Below, in pieces: positions 53,675 through 64,000 of a DNA stretch of 64,000 nt (position 1 is its first letter; every line of letters starts with the position of its first letter). Location of the stretch: NCBI GenBank assembly GCA_030278955.1, contig JAOANR010000014.1, forward strand, positions 14,882,068 through 14,946,067, in the 5' to 3' direction. The position numbers were made by a program, and so were the translations under genes. Below the pieces are notes generated by a model. It searched no databases. It saw only the letters and a program-made list of their open reading frames with translations, and was not told the origin of the DNA. The stretch comes from Hygrophila difformis. Lineage: Eukaryota; Streptophyta; Magnoliopsida; Lamiales; Acanthaceae.

Positions 53675-54326
53675 TTCCTCCTCTTAATTATTCCTTTGTA
53701 ATTTATATAATTCGGTTCTCATATATCTTTGCCGACACTCAAGTGTCGATGTTTAGTAAAAAAAATACCAGACATGTAATTTGCACGTCAATACTTTAAC
53801 ATAAAAAAGAAACCCTACCACAGATTGAAAAGAACATGTACTAAAACTCTAGGCTAATTCTTCACCTTGATTTTGTAAATTAAAGGTGAAAAATGGGTTA
53901 CTGCCTAATTGTGATTTTGTCCGATCCCAAATGAGATAAAGATAAATAAATGTGATTCTAGTCTCTATCATGAAACACGACAGAACAAAAGCTGAGCTGT
54001 AAAGGGTTTGCGACATGCACCTTCTGAACTACAAAAGTGCTTCTAAGTGGTGACTGATCGACCATCTGATGATGATAAGGAAGAAAATAAAGTAATAATA
54101 CTGTAAAATATATATATATAGCATTATTTACACACCACATTTTGGTAAAATAGGTACAAGGATAATGTCCATTTTAGTACACATGATTCCACTCAATATG
54201 AAAAGAATTAAAAAGGATCATGGTCATGTACAGACACCAATTTAGGGCACTGAGGTGGGGCTATACAAGAGAGATGGAAGGTAGGAATATTACTGCTATA
54301 TATAGGAGTATTATAAAACCAAGAGT
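53675..54326. other. AT-rich intergenic region with SINE tail remnant
   Basis: GCCGACACTCAAGTGTCGATG at about 53731-53751 with a short A-run is the plus-strand SINE tail seen elsewhere in the window. Nothing else is supported. Confidence 0.35.
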
Positions 54327-54334
54327 GATCAGAA

Positions 54335-54505
54335 TCAGGGGCGGATGCACATTAAGGCCTGGTGGGGCCTCGGCCTCACCTCAAATTTAAAAAAAAAAAA
54401 AAATTCTATTACTTTTTTTTATCAAATTTTTTTTAATTTTTTTTTTACTTAAGATTAAGAAAAAATAGACTCCGGCCCTACCCGAAAAATTCTGGGTCCG
54501 CCACT
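54335..54505. mobile_element. hAT-like MITE of the CAGTGGCGGA family, copy 2
   Basis: The 8-bp duplication GATCAGAA is at 54327-54334 and 54506-54513. Ends TCAGGGGCGGATG and GTCCGCCACT are inverted. The interior is A- and T-rich with a GGGGCCTCGGCC block. Confidence 0.75.
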
Positions 54506-54513
54506 GATCAGAA

Positions 54514-55285
54514 TTATAAGGGTTTTAGTGTAATAATTCACTTGTAGGAATAAATAAGATGGTGCAATAATAATTACTTTAAAATTTATTGAATGGACGA
54601 ATATTGTTATCTCTGACTAATTAAACTTTTATTGAATTGATGGCCAAAATATGTGGAATGGGGAGCAGAAAATGAGGAATGGCCAAAATGGGTTCAAAAT
54701 CAATTAAGTTTTGCATGCAATAATATTAATGTGCATTCAAATTAAATAAATAATTTGGGACAGTGGAACCAGATATATATATATTCGATGTCTAGGAATG
54801 CAGCTTGACTTGACGACAAATTTGTCCAAACCCAAAATTAATTATATATGAAGCAATAATGCAAAATCAAATTGTGTGAATCGAATTCTAGTCTTCCAGA
54901 ATAATGATGTCTGACTGAAGTCTAAGAAATCGAGCAGAAAAAGATGAAGCCGCCGTGTTCAATCAAGAACAAGTGCATTATTATTAATTCATGCTGGCAA
55001 ATTGTTAGAAATAAGATGGACCTAGAGCTTCAATCTAAAACCAATTGGTAGTAGGTAGAGCGGCACATGTCCAGGGAATAACCCAACATATATATAACCG
55101 ATGTGGGACTTCGGATATTTAAAATTTATAATAATGTGAGAATATAATTATAGAAACAGCACACAGAATATGCATCTGAAGATGAAAGCGTAATAAGGCA
55201 AAGATTTATCCAAGGGATATATTGGATTGGCCTTGTCGTCCAATATAAACCAAATTAATGGGGCTCGACGACGTACGCTAATATA
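54514..55285. other. AT-rich intergenic region with possible LTR/TRIM remnant
   Basis: At about 55020-55130, AGAGCTTCAATCTAAAACCA...ATAACCGATGTGGGACTTCGG resembles a sequence often seen in short plant LTR (TRIM-type) repeats. No LTR pair is visible. Nothing else is supported. Confidence 0.3.
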
Positions 55286-55579
55286 CAGTGGCGGATTCAT
55301 AACTTTTTGTTAGTGATTTTACAACATTGAGGAAAGTTTAATTAGAATTGATCCTAGAGGTGGTAATACCAAATAAAAAATAAATAAAAAAAATAAATGA
55401 GGATAGCTAGATTAGAATTGGGGGATAGTAATGTCAACATAAAAAAAAAAAAAAAATTAAAAAAATTGAGTGGGTACATCAAGTCAAGCTTAAAAATAAT
55501 TAAGCTTAAAAAAGCAATTTCACCAATTTAAGTGAAGTCTTGTGAACCCACTGGAACACACATAGATCCGATCCGCCCG
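55286..55579. mobile_element. hAT-like MITE of the CAGTGGCGGA family, copy 3
   Basis: CAGTGGCGGATTC at the left and GATCCGCCC at the right. The interior repeats AATTTAAG-type motifs as in copy 1. The 8-bp duplication is not clean. Confidence 0.5.
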
Positions 55580-56276
55580 TATATGAACTAAAAATCAATT
55601 GGAAATGAGCAAATTAACCCATGATCACAAGAGGGAGTTCCAATTAATATTGAATGCGAGACACTCAAAAAATTAGGGGAAAAAAAAAAAAAAAAAAAAA
55701 AAAGAAGCAGCAAAACGAAGCAAGCAGTTCTCAGAGTTCCAAGTGACGATTGTCTGTAGAGTGTTGAGATTGATGTATGTGTTATTTGATTCTCCTCCCT
55801 CTTAATAAATTGATGCGCTTTTAATAGAGTTGATTATTAATATAGCATTATTAGAGCCATTGATCTGGTGTTTGAGTTCAGTAATTTGTTTACTACTACA
55901 ATCGAGCTCCATTTGAATACTATATACTATATAGTAGTATAACAAAGGTTATTTCATGTCGAATTCAAATACATTCTCAGAACAATTTATTAGAAACACT
56001 TGGGGTCGTGTTTGGTAGGTGAGAATATAATCAATTAGCAGCATTACTAATAATAATGTGGTAATTTATATTCTCTAGCTAATGTCCGATCCATTTTTAA
56101 GGAGTAATGTTGAGTAGTATGAAGTTGTGTACATAACTGGGAAATCTTAATATTCTCATTTACATATGGGAATGTGCGGATACTCACTCACTCACTCACC
56201 CGCTACTGTGTAAATGTGAATACTCATCTTCCCACATTACAACCTTGCAGGAATGTGACAATTCCATCCATACATT
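55580..56276. other. AT-rich intergenic region, nothing recognised
   Basis: An A-run at 55680-55704. No gene, repeat pair or RNA gene is supported. Confidence 0.35.
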
Positions 56277-57338
56277 CAGTGGCGATTCCAAGATCTTAAA
56301 TCAGGGTGTGCGAACTTGGAAATTTTTTCTACAATAGTCGTGACATTTCTTCGAAAAAATTCATAATCTACATCTACTTCACTTAATATTTTTCAACATA
56401 AAATAATAGTGAACTATTTAACTTTCATCACCAATACGGTTTTACAATTTGGATTTAACAATCTCTATCACATAAACTCTTTCAGCTGATTAGCAAAGCA
56501 ATGCACATAATCAACATACTGGTTTTTTTCAATATTAAGATTTAAAATATTTAAAAGCTTTTTTTCAAATATGTAAATATGTTATATTCGGATATATGTA
56601 TTAAAAAAAATTAACATGATTTTGAAATAAGCTTAATTAGGCCTTTAAAAGGCTTAAAGTGTGGCCTATTTCTATTTATATAAATAGGTCAGACTTAGAT
56701 CTATAGCGTAAGCCTATCGATGGTTATATAGGCTAGACTAAGTCTTAGAAAACTGAAGTAGGCCTAGGTTGTTGAAATCAATCAGATTAATTTAACTTAG
56801 CTTATTTCCCACTACAAGAAAAATTGGAGTTACCGACCGAATTGTGCGGTCGGTAACTCCAAATTTTGGGTCGGCTAAGCCCCTTACCGACCGCATTCGA
56901 CGGTCGGTAAAATAATTATCGCCATGTTGTCGTCGACCACAAAAATGTCCCTAAATGTCAAAGATGAGCTTCGAGGGGAATTTAAAAAATGGATCTTAGT
57001 ATTCGAAACATACTATAAAACAACTACCATTTTCTCTTTAAAAAAAAATTTATTTGCAATGCATTTACCAAATATTAATATCACTAATATAAATTACTAA
57101 AAGTAAAATAATTTTAGTAGACCATTAATTAATTAAATTATGATGACATTCAAACATACACTCCAACCAAGCTAATAGATAGATTCTCCAATACATGTTA
57201 ACAAAACTTAAATGAATACAAACTAATTATTAATCTTAAAATTTAATTTTAAAAATAAAATAAAATAAAAAAATAAAAATAAAAAAACTTTTTTTGAAAA
57301 ATGAGGGTGGTCAGATCTACCATTTGTATTCGCCACTG
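56277..57338. mobile_element. Larger CAGTGGCGA-type element containing a CACTA end
   Basis: CAGTGGCGATTCC at 56277 and ATTCGCCACTG ending at 57338 are inverted termini related to the smaller elements. Inside, CACTACAAGAAAAATTGG at 56810 followed by ACCGACCG / CGGTCGGTAA repeats (to about 56935) is the terminus of a CACTA transposon. Its other end is not visible, so it is a fragment. No target duplication was found for the outer element. Confidence 0.45.
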
Positions 57339-57528
57339 CTAATATATTCTTCCCACAACTCTTTTCACACTTTTCATAACTTGCATACCATTTCCCCATT
57401 ATTCCTTAATGCTTACTTACCCCTTTTTCCTTCAAAGAGAAATAATGCATATTCCAAGTAAAATTTTATATATACACTAAATGTAACATCTCTTGTTACT
57501 GAAAGGGTGAAAGGGTGAGAATGACTTA

Positions 57529-59408
57529 GGTATTCTTTATTGAGTGAGAGGTCTGAAAATCATAGTATTCTTTATTACTTGACAAAGAATTTCCCTTCTT
57601 CTCCAAGAATTTCCCTGCACGATCAAGAACCTAACCACGTGCTCTTCCGATGGGGGAAACTGACATGGAGGATCATGGTGGTATTCCACCGGATCCTGCA
57701 GACGATAGGGCAAGCAAGAGACCTAGACCTCTTTACAGTGAGGCTGCTAGGCGTGGTGCTGGCTTCATCCACGTCCCCACCGAGGACCTTACCAGCGACC
57801 TTGATTTTAATGCAGATGATATCATCCAATCTGTGTTCAACGGGATTCCGAGGTTCCAGTGCTTTACATCCTTCAAGGAATCCCTCCTCCGTCAATGGCG
57901 TCATGCGGTAGTTCTCAAGGTGGTAGGTCGCGGCGTTTCTTATCGAGTGCTCAAGAATCGTCTCGATCGAATTTGGCCAGCCTCGGCTCCTTTAGCCTTG
58001 ATCGACGTGGACAACGACTACTTTATAATACAATTTAAGACTGAAGACGATGCCTTACACGCGTTAACAGGGGGACTGTGGATGGTGGCCGGACAATATC
58101 TCCACGTCCAACCATGGCATGAGAAATTTAATCCGGAGAAAAACGAAATTAGAACCATGGTGGAGTGGATCCGCATTCCAAGAATCCCTATGCATCTTTA
58201 CAATCAGCACTATCTTCTCTGAGCGGCCTCATCAGTAGGACAGGTACTAAGTGTAGATTTCAATACGGATAATAATGAGAGAGGTAGATACGCCCGGATT
58301 GCTGTCAAGATCGATTTGGACAAGCCGCTCACTCCCAAAGTAATGCTTGAAATTGAGTACGAGAATATCAAACTAATCTGTTTCAACTGCGGGTTGTATG
58401 GTCATGGCAAAGACGTCTGCCCATCTTTGGCTACGTCCAATCCAGTGACAGACCAAGACAATTCTCATCATGCTCCTGACCCTATCCATGAAAGAGAGGA
58501 GTGGATTCGGCCCTTGGATGATGGTCCAATCCAGACGTAAACCCCGTGCTGCTACAGGATTCAACCCTAGAACTACCAATCAATATCACAATTGCTTCGA
58601 CACCCTCATGAACATTCAAGAATCCCCAGCTGATCCAGCCTCTTGCTCTGGTGGCCAGGCCACCTCTCAACGCTCTGCCAGTTTCCCTCAACCTCGCCCT
58701 CCAAAGCCCCTGCCCCAGCCTGTTCGCCCTTGCCCACAACCGGCACACTCACACCCCCCCCCCCCCCCACCCCCTCCGCCCCCCCCCCCCCCCCCCGGGC
58801 TCGGGCACTCCTAGACGCAGTCGCAACCCCCGGGCTCAATCCCCCACTGAATTGGACACAACTCCTCCGTCGCCGTCCTGGAAGAAACAACCGTCTGGAG
58901 CTTGGACAAAAGCCATCCAATCCACCCTCCCTCCCAATCGCCACTCTGTGGTTATGGTAGTGGACCCGTCAACACATTTCAGCAAAAGAGCCGAAGTTTA
59001 ATCGGCACCAAGGGCGGCAGACCTCCGGACGATCCCACGAAGGTAGCCAAATTCCCAGAGCCCAGTCACTAGCTCCTAAAGCGGCTTAGCTGACCAATCG
59101 GAGTCGGACGCCCTGCTCCCAAACACAATTTTCCTTGGTGATCTTGACTGTTTCGGCGTTGCACAGATAACAGCAGCACCATTGGTATGAACATTTAAGA
59201 GCTCTATCGATTTGGGACCTAGGGTTCTTTTTTGTTTCTCTAGTTTTTTAGGGTTGAATTTGGCCTTACCCCATCATTTTAATTCTTTTGCTGTTTTTGG
59301 GCCTTGCTGTGGGAGTTTGGGCCTTTATGGACTTCTCCCTTTTTGGCTGCTTGTTCTTCTCTTTTATGATATAATACCAGCTTCGGCCCTCCTTTTTCCC
59401 GAAAAAAA
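57529..59408 (+). mobile_element. Internally deleted L1-type LINE (ORF1 plus 3' end, no reverse transcriptase)
   Basis: GGGTGAGAATGACTTA is duplicated at 57513-57528 and 59409-59424 (16 bp, up to 19 bp with the adjoining A residues), the long duplication typical of target-primed insertion. The 3' end has a TTTTGGGCC-rich tail, then ...GGCCCTCCTTTTTCCCG and an A-run, the usual look of plant L1 ends. At 1.88 kb it holds only ORF1; no endonuclease or RT motif is present. Confidence 0.8.
57650..58980 (+). pseudogene. LINE ORF1 (DUF4283 plus CCHC zinc knuckle), broken
   Basis: The ATG at 57650 opens a frame with a DUF4283-type RNA-binding region (QWRHAVVLKVVGRGVSY, LIDVDNDYFIIQF, GGLWMVAGQYLHVQPW, then VEWIRIPRIPMHLYN). 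It is cut by TGA 58220-58222 where the family has Trp. The same frame resumes (VGQVLSVDFNT..RGRYARIAVKIDL) to a zinc knuckle CFNCGLYGHGKDVC (CX2CX4HX4C, about 58381-58422). A frameshift near 58490-58505 moves the FGPWMMVQSRRK motif into another frame. A Pro-coding tract of C-runs (58755-58797) probably shifts the frame again before the last Ser/Thr/Pro-rich segment. ORF1 proteins bind the LINE RNA; this one cannot be made whole. Confidence 0.75.
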
Positions 59409-59621
59409 GGGTGAGAATGACTTATTCATTAAAACAATAAAAAAAAAAAGTGGAGGGATCAAAACAAGGCTGCCTAAAGCCATAATTAGCCTATTCATAA
59501 TTTTAAAGAAAGGCCCATTTGTCTCATTCTTTGTTTTTCTTTTTCTTTTTCTTTTCTTCTTCTTCCTTTTTTTTTTTGCCTTTTCCCCCTTCCCTTTACC
59601 AACGTATGTACCTATTTATTA

Positions 59622-59893
59622 CTACCTCTGTTTTTTAAAGATTGATACGGATCCACCCAGCGCGCAGTCCAATGCATATTTTAAATCATTAATAACTCAA
59701 ATTTGGTACAAGTAAAAATTCTAAAAGTTCGATATTTAAAAACTACAATACAAGACGAATCTAACAAGATCTTACTTGGCTATATTTTAACTTATATAAT
59801 CATGATAAAACTTTAAGTTAAAGTGTATAGGTGAACATTAGCTATTCGTTAATCGTAGCTAACAAAAAAAAAAAAAAAAAAAAACGGAGGAAG
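59622..59893. mobile_element. Stowaway-like MITE, copy 2
   Basis: Same family as 29762-30025: left end near TACTACCTCTG, shared ATTAATAACTCAA, AAAGTTCGATATTTAAAA and GACGAATCTAACAAGATC blocks, and right end CGGAGGAAG followed by TA. The left TIR is diverged. Confidence 0.65.
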
Positions 59894-61335
59894 TATTACT
59901 GAAGTAATAGATTGAATTTTGTAAATTCAGTTTTGCCAAAGGCCCAAAGCATGCATGGTTCCTTTTTGAATAGGGACTACATGTGTAACATTTTAATGTG
60001 GGCTGATCCAAGAAAAGCCCACAATCTTTTCGTGATTTTGAGTATTGGGCTTCTGTATTTTTTATTTTTTATTTTTCCCTTAGCTAAAATTTATTGTGAA
60101 GAATGAAGACACATGGAGTACCCTTTTTGTGTGAATGTAGATTGTAGACCGACTCATGTGTTCACTTGTAGAAAGAACTTTTGTAAGAAAATTTCGGTGA
60201 AAGCAAATTATAAAAAAATGATTCAACATTTACCTATATCCATATTTTTTAAACTACTTTATTACAAAAATATAAATTTTTTTGTTTAAAACTGAAAGCA
60301 AAAAATATCCAAACAGAGGCTAATAAGTCATGTAATAAGAGTGGTGTTTGAGTTTTTCCTACTTGATCCATCATGAATATATTCTTTCCTTAGTTGTGAA
60401 GATTGCAGCATCTTCCATGGTTGATGACTTGATGGTTTCCTCTGTTTTTATTTTATTTATATTTATTAGTAAAATGCTAAACATGTAGTACGTACTACTA
60501 TTACAGTTACACATTTAATAATATTTGAGTTTTGACCTCCTCAAGAGACTATTAATCAATATGTGTGGCGAGTCATTGAGTCAATGAGTCGAGTGTGAAT
60601 AGGGATGACAAAGGTTTCGGGTCAGAATCGATAACTGAGCCAAATTCGAGCTTGGGTTGGATTTTAGTTCCTACAAAAATGGATTTGGAATCAACCCACT
60701 ACAAGAAATTTGCAGGAAGGCGACGAAAAAGTAGACGAATGTCGTCACATAAAATTTCGTCGCCTAACGAATTTCATCGCCGTGTTTGTAGTCTCATGCG
60801 CCAGTTGATGAATCATTTTGTCTCATTTCCGTGAAATTTTTCTAATCCCTTGCTTAAAGATGTCAATAGATTTGACTAGACTCGAAATCGAACCGAACCC
60901 GAACCTCTGATTTGATCCTCTTGTCTGCAAAATTAAGGTACGTTTCAATTGGCTTTTTTCAAGTACTTTTAGTTTTTCATTTATAAAAAATAAATATGTT
61001 TTAAATATTTTAAATCTGTTTAAATAAGTGTAATAGTTTTATGTAAGAAAAACCAATTTTTAGAATATGAATGTAACATTATTATTTTTCAAAATAACTT
61101 TATTTAAAAAAATGAAGTTTTTTTTTTTTCAAAATTAAGTAATCTAAACGAGTAAAGTCGTGCTTTTTTGTAGTCATGCTTTTAGGTCAATGACTCAATG
61201 GTCCTTCCTTGTTTTTATTAGTGTTAGAAAATGTTTTATTAACATTTGGTTTAGCAACCAACCTTGTACATGCATGTGACTTTGGGAGTAAGATTTATGA
61301 AGTTGACAACTTTGGGAGTCAGGCAATTACTCACA

Positions 61336-61338
<3 letters not shown>
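59894..61338. other. Intergenic region with a possible CACTA/MITE end
   Basis: CACTACAAGAAATTTGCAGG at about 60697-60716, followed by GGCGACGAAAAAGTAGACGA and TTCGTCGCC repeats (to about 60785), looks like one end of a CACTA-related element of a different subfamily. The partner end is not seen. No gene is supported. Confidence 0.35.
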
Positions 61339-61386
<48 letters not shown>

Positions 61387-61421
61387 TCACATATTATTAT
61401 TATTATTATTATTATTATTTA
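61339..61421. repeat. (ATT)n microsatellite
   Basis: Two ATT arrays separated by ACTCACAT, in noncoding DNA. Confidence 0.9.
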
Positions 61422-61502
61422 ACTTAAAAATTTATATAATTTGTAATGAGTTACATTAATATTTAACTTAAAAATAACTTAAAAATTTATTTCTTATATT
61501 AC

Positions 61503-61635
61503 TCCCTCCGTCCTATTATAATGTGATTACAAAGGGAACAAAGGGAAGGGATAGGTGGTCGGGTGGGGATTCGAACCCCCAACCTATAGGTTGGGAGTTG
61601 GGGGACTTACCACTGGAGTAAGTTCTCAACCCCAT
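61503..61635 (-). mobile_element. tRNA-derived SINE, copy 4, joined to a Stowaway-type end
   Basis: The minus strand reads GGGGTTGAGAACTTACTCCAGTGGTAAGTC (A-box region), GGGGGTTCGAATCCCCACC (perfect B-box GGTTCGAATCC, about 61568-61578) and CTTCCCTTTGTTCCCTTTGT. The SINE body ends at a CTCCCTCCGTCCTATTATAA sequence (61503-61522), a Stowaway-type terminus. The SINE 3' tail is missing, so it is truncated there. Confidence 0.65.
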
Positions 61636-61910
61636 AATTTTAATGTATTTATTTATTTGTGATTTACTCATATGTGTCTGTAGGGTGGACTGAAATTATT
61701 AATGGTAGTGGGTGATTTGAAAGTTTAATATATTTATTTATTAACGCGAGGTAAGGGTAGGTTTGACGATTAATATTTAATTATATTTTAAAATAAAAAT
61801 GAAATAAAAATATTGGAAGAAGAAGAAAAAATAAAGTATGACATAAATAATGACACATAATGAGTATTATTTATTTTAATTAAATAAAATAAAATAATAA
61901 TTGAAAAAAA

Positions 61911-62080
61911 ACTAAAATAGGCCACAAGAAGTAATCATTTTCACTTTTAGGCCATCACAGCCCGAATTACAGTCCAATGGCCTAAATTCAGGCCTGAAAT
62001 CCTTCTAATGGTCTATTTTCCTAAATTAAAATATCATGGTCAAAAGTGGAAATTACTCATTCTGGTGACCTATTTTAGTT
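61911..62080. mobile_element. Short foldback MITE
   Basis: The left arm ACTAAAATAGGCCACAAGAA..TAATCATTTTCACTTTT is nearly the inverse of the right arm ending AAAAGTGGAAATTACTCATTCTGGTGACCTATTTTAGT. The 170-bp element folds almost completely on itself. It is unclassified, with no clear target duplication. Confidence 0.6.
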
Positions 62081-62132
62081 ATTACCTCTGGAATAAAATT
62101 ATAGAATTCTTTTTCATTTTTACACGAATTGA

Positions 62133-62212
62133 AAGTATAATGTCTTTTGCCCCGAAAAAAAAAAGTATAATGTCTTTTTTTTTTTGCTTGACGAGTATAA
62201 TGTCTTTTGCGT
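62133..62212. repeat. Three short copies of GTATAATGTCTTTT
   Basis: At about 62136, 62164 and 62195, separated by A- or T-runs. Probably slippage products. Confidence 0.6.
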
Positions 62213-64000
62213 AAAATTAAAATTTATGAAAGTTTATATAATACTCCTACAAATTACAAGTAGAATTAAGGATAGGATTTATAAGATTCAAATTTCAATC
62301 GTAAACTTGAAAGTTGAATATACTCACTGTAAAAAATATTTTTATTATATTTGCATATGATAAAACTGATAAAGCATTCAAATCGAATTACTTGATTGAA
62401 AATGTAGCTAACGGCAGTGTTCTTGAATAATGGATCAGAATATCAAATATGCTCATGAGGTTAGTCTCTTTATATTCTTGTATTATAATAAATAATTTAT
62501 CTTTATAGTATTTTTTGTTTGAAATTTCTTTTGTTGTGATAAATGATATGTCCTGTAATTTGGCAATTTTCAGTCAATTATGACTTGTGAGAAGTAAATT
62601 GCAATTACTATGAAGAGTTTGTAAGATATTCATATGTAGATTTTCAAAAGTTTTTAAAAATTTGGGTATTTAAATTCATCCACTTTTTAAAATCTAAAAA
62701 TATTTGAAAAAAAATAATCTAAATTGAATACACCCATATAGATTTTACTATTTAGAAATGTTGGTAGTTTTAGGTCTGTTTGGGTTTTGAATTTTCAAAG
62801 TTGTTTGTGTTTCCGAATTTGTTTGAATTTTAGTTTGATGTTTCGAATTTTTGTGTGTTGTTCAAGTTTTTATGTTTATTTTATTTCTTAGGTCAAGCTC
62901 AAGCCCACCTAATTAAGGTATTACCTATACTACAATTTCTTTTTTTTTTTTAAAAAAAAAAAAAGAAGAATAAGAAGAATAAGGAATTTGAATAAAAAGT
63001 ATTAATACAATTCTCATATATAATAGATGTTTGGAAGTCAGCGAATCCCAAACATCCCAAATTGGTTTATGAAAACATTAAGCCAAGAAAATGATAAAAA
63101 TTAAAACCAAAATTTTCTAACGTCTCGATTTTTAAATACATGTGGGGATGGGGATTTGACTTTTTAATCTTATGGTTGGAGGTTCACATATCTATTATTC
63201 TCCTTTATTCTCTTATAAAATTTGTGTATCATGGATTCACATCATTCTTCTTCAACTATAACATTTTTAAAAAATAATCTAAGGAAGAAAATGCACATGT
63301 ACCTCATTCATGACTTACAACTACATAAACATGTGGTTTTTGACCTTTATATATTTCGATTTTGGAATAATAGCAAGAATAACATTGAACAACTTTGTTT
63401 ATGCTTATCAGATTCTGGAATCTGAATTGTCTTGTTGGATACATCATAAAAGAAGATTCTAAAACACGTTGCTTAATTTCTTTTGCTTTTTAGGTTAAAA
63501 CGTTTTCTGAAAATTAGAATAATAATTGAAATGGTGTAACGGACTTAACGGATATTATCCCAATTCCCGAGTAACGTTATGGTATAAAAGTCAAAGCCGG
63601 AGGAGCGGTGTGAATTAAAGACACTTGTGGGTCCCATTAGTAATTATCCAAATCTGACACGTGGACGAATATCGTAGGATCTGACGTGGAAGATGACGGC
63701 GTGCCGCCTACAGGATTGGACTTAACATAGGAAAAATGAAATAAAAGCGCTCTTAATTACAAGCATGCAGCAAATTTTTAAATACTCCCTCCGTTTCTTT
63801 TTTTTTTTGTCTTTGTTTTTTTAGAGAGTGAAAAATGTTCCAAAATAATTGTTATTTTTAGGTAGTAATAGATAGTTATGTTATGATTTTACTATATTGT
63901 TCTTCACTTTACATAAATTATATTTGTTGACATTTATTATGAATGAGTTTAGTTGAAGGGTAAAAATATAAATTTATGAGTTAATTAATACAAACTTTTG
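62213..64000. other. Intergenic region to the window end
   Basis: No gene is supported. At 63650-63720 the sequence becomes GC-richer and contains GACACGTGGACG (G-box/ABRE core near 63657) and CTGACGTGG (near 63683). This could be a distal promoter of a gene beyond the right edge. ACTCCCTCCGTTTC at about 63784 is a Stowaway-type end whose partner is outside or lost. Confidence 0.35.

Noticed and set aside
58603..58960. Overlapping Pro-rich and Arg/Gly-rich frames on both strands around the poly-C tract
   Set aside because: Only the plus-strand frames continuous with the DUF4283/zinc-knuckle protein are meaningful; the others are low-complexity artefacts.

Overview
This is plant nuclear DNA, probably from a eudicot. 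The evidence is Ty1/copia, Ty3/gypsy, CACTA, Helitron, LINE and MITE sequences of plant type, plant-type F-box genes, a host gene with GC-rich exons in very AT-rich surroundings, and AT-rich introns with GT..AG borders. The window is dominated by transposable elements. Only one ordinary single-copy-looking host gene is convincing: a 2-oxoglutarate/Fe(II) dioxygenase of the jasmonate-induced oxygenase type on the minus strand at about 25.1-26.6 kb.

Region 1 (1-16.05 kb) is the most unusual. It opens with the C-terminus of a Ty3/gypsy integrase. Five tandem F-box genes of one family follow on the same strand: one intronless, two with a 17-nt first exon, one lacking a first exon, and one with a nonsense codon. 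Next comes a single reading frame of about 1,588 codons (7016-11779), broken only by three stops, in the position of the Athila/Tat env-like ORF. A very long LTR-like segment with a TATA box at 13394 ends the region. A family of about 30-bp palindromic motifs (CTCRCGCTTTGT...ACAAAGCGAGAG) occurs both upstream of the first F-box gene and throughout the LTR. I read this as the 3' part of a giant Athila/Tat-like retrotransposon that carries an F-box gene cluster. The rival reading is a host F-box cluster flanked by two unrelated element pieces.

Region 2 (16.05-19.3 kb) is the 3' part of a CACTA (En/Spm) element with broken TNP2 and Transposase_24-like genes. Its left side is cut off by the LTR, as expected if the giant element inserted into it.

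Region 3 (19.3-47.2 kb) is AT-rich intergenic DNA. It holds the dioxygenase gene with a G-box/TATA promoter, two interleaved MITE families, tRNA-derived SINEs, Stowaway-like MITEs and several hAT-like elements with 8-bp target duplications. It also has a Mutator-like element with an internal TCGCTGA repeat array, a 1.1-kb non-autonomous CACTA element, and a 4.75-kb Helitron with a decayed, internally duplicated helicase and a nested hAT element.

Region 4 (47.27-53.0 kb) is a complete, very young Ty1/copia element: 391-bp LTRs differing at one base, and a CATAC target duplication. Its gag and pol are nevertheless disabled by three stops and a frameshift.

Region 5 (53-64 kb) holds further MITEs and SINEs, a CACTA end, and a 1.9-kb LINE that kept ORF1 and the 3' end but has no reverse transcriptase.
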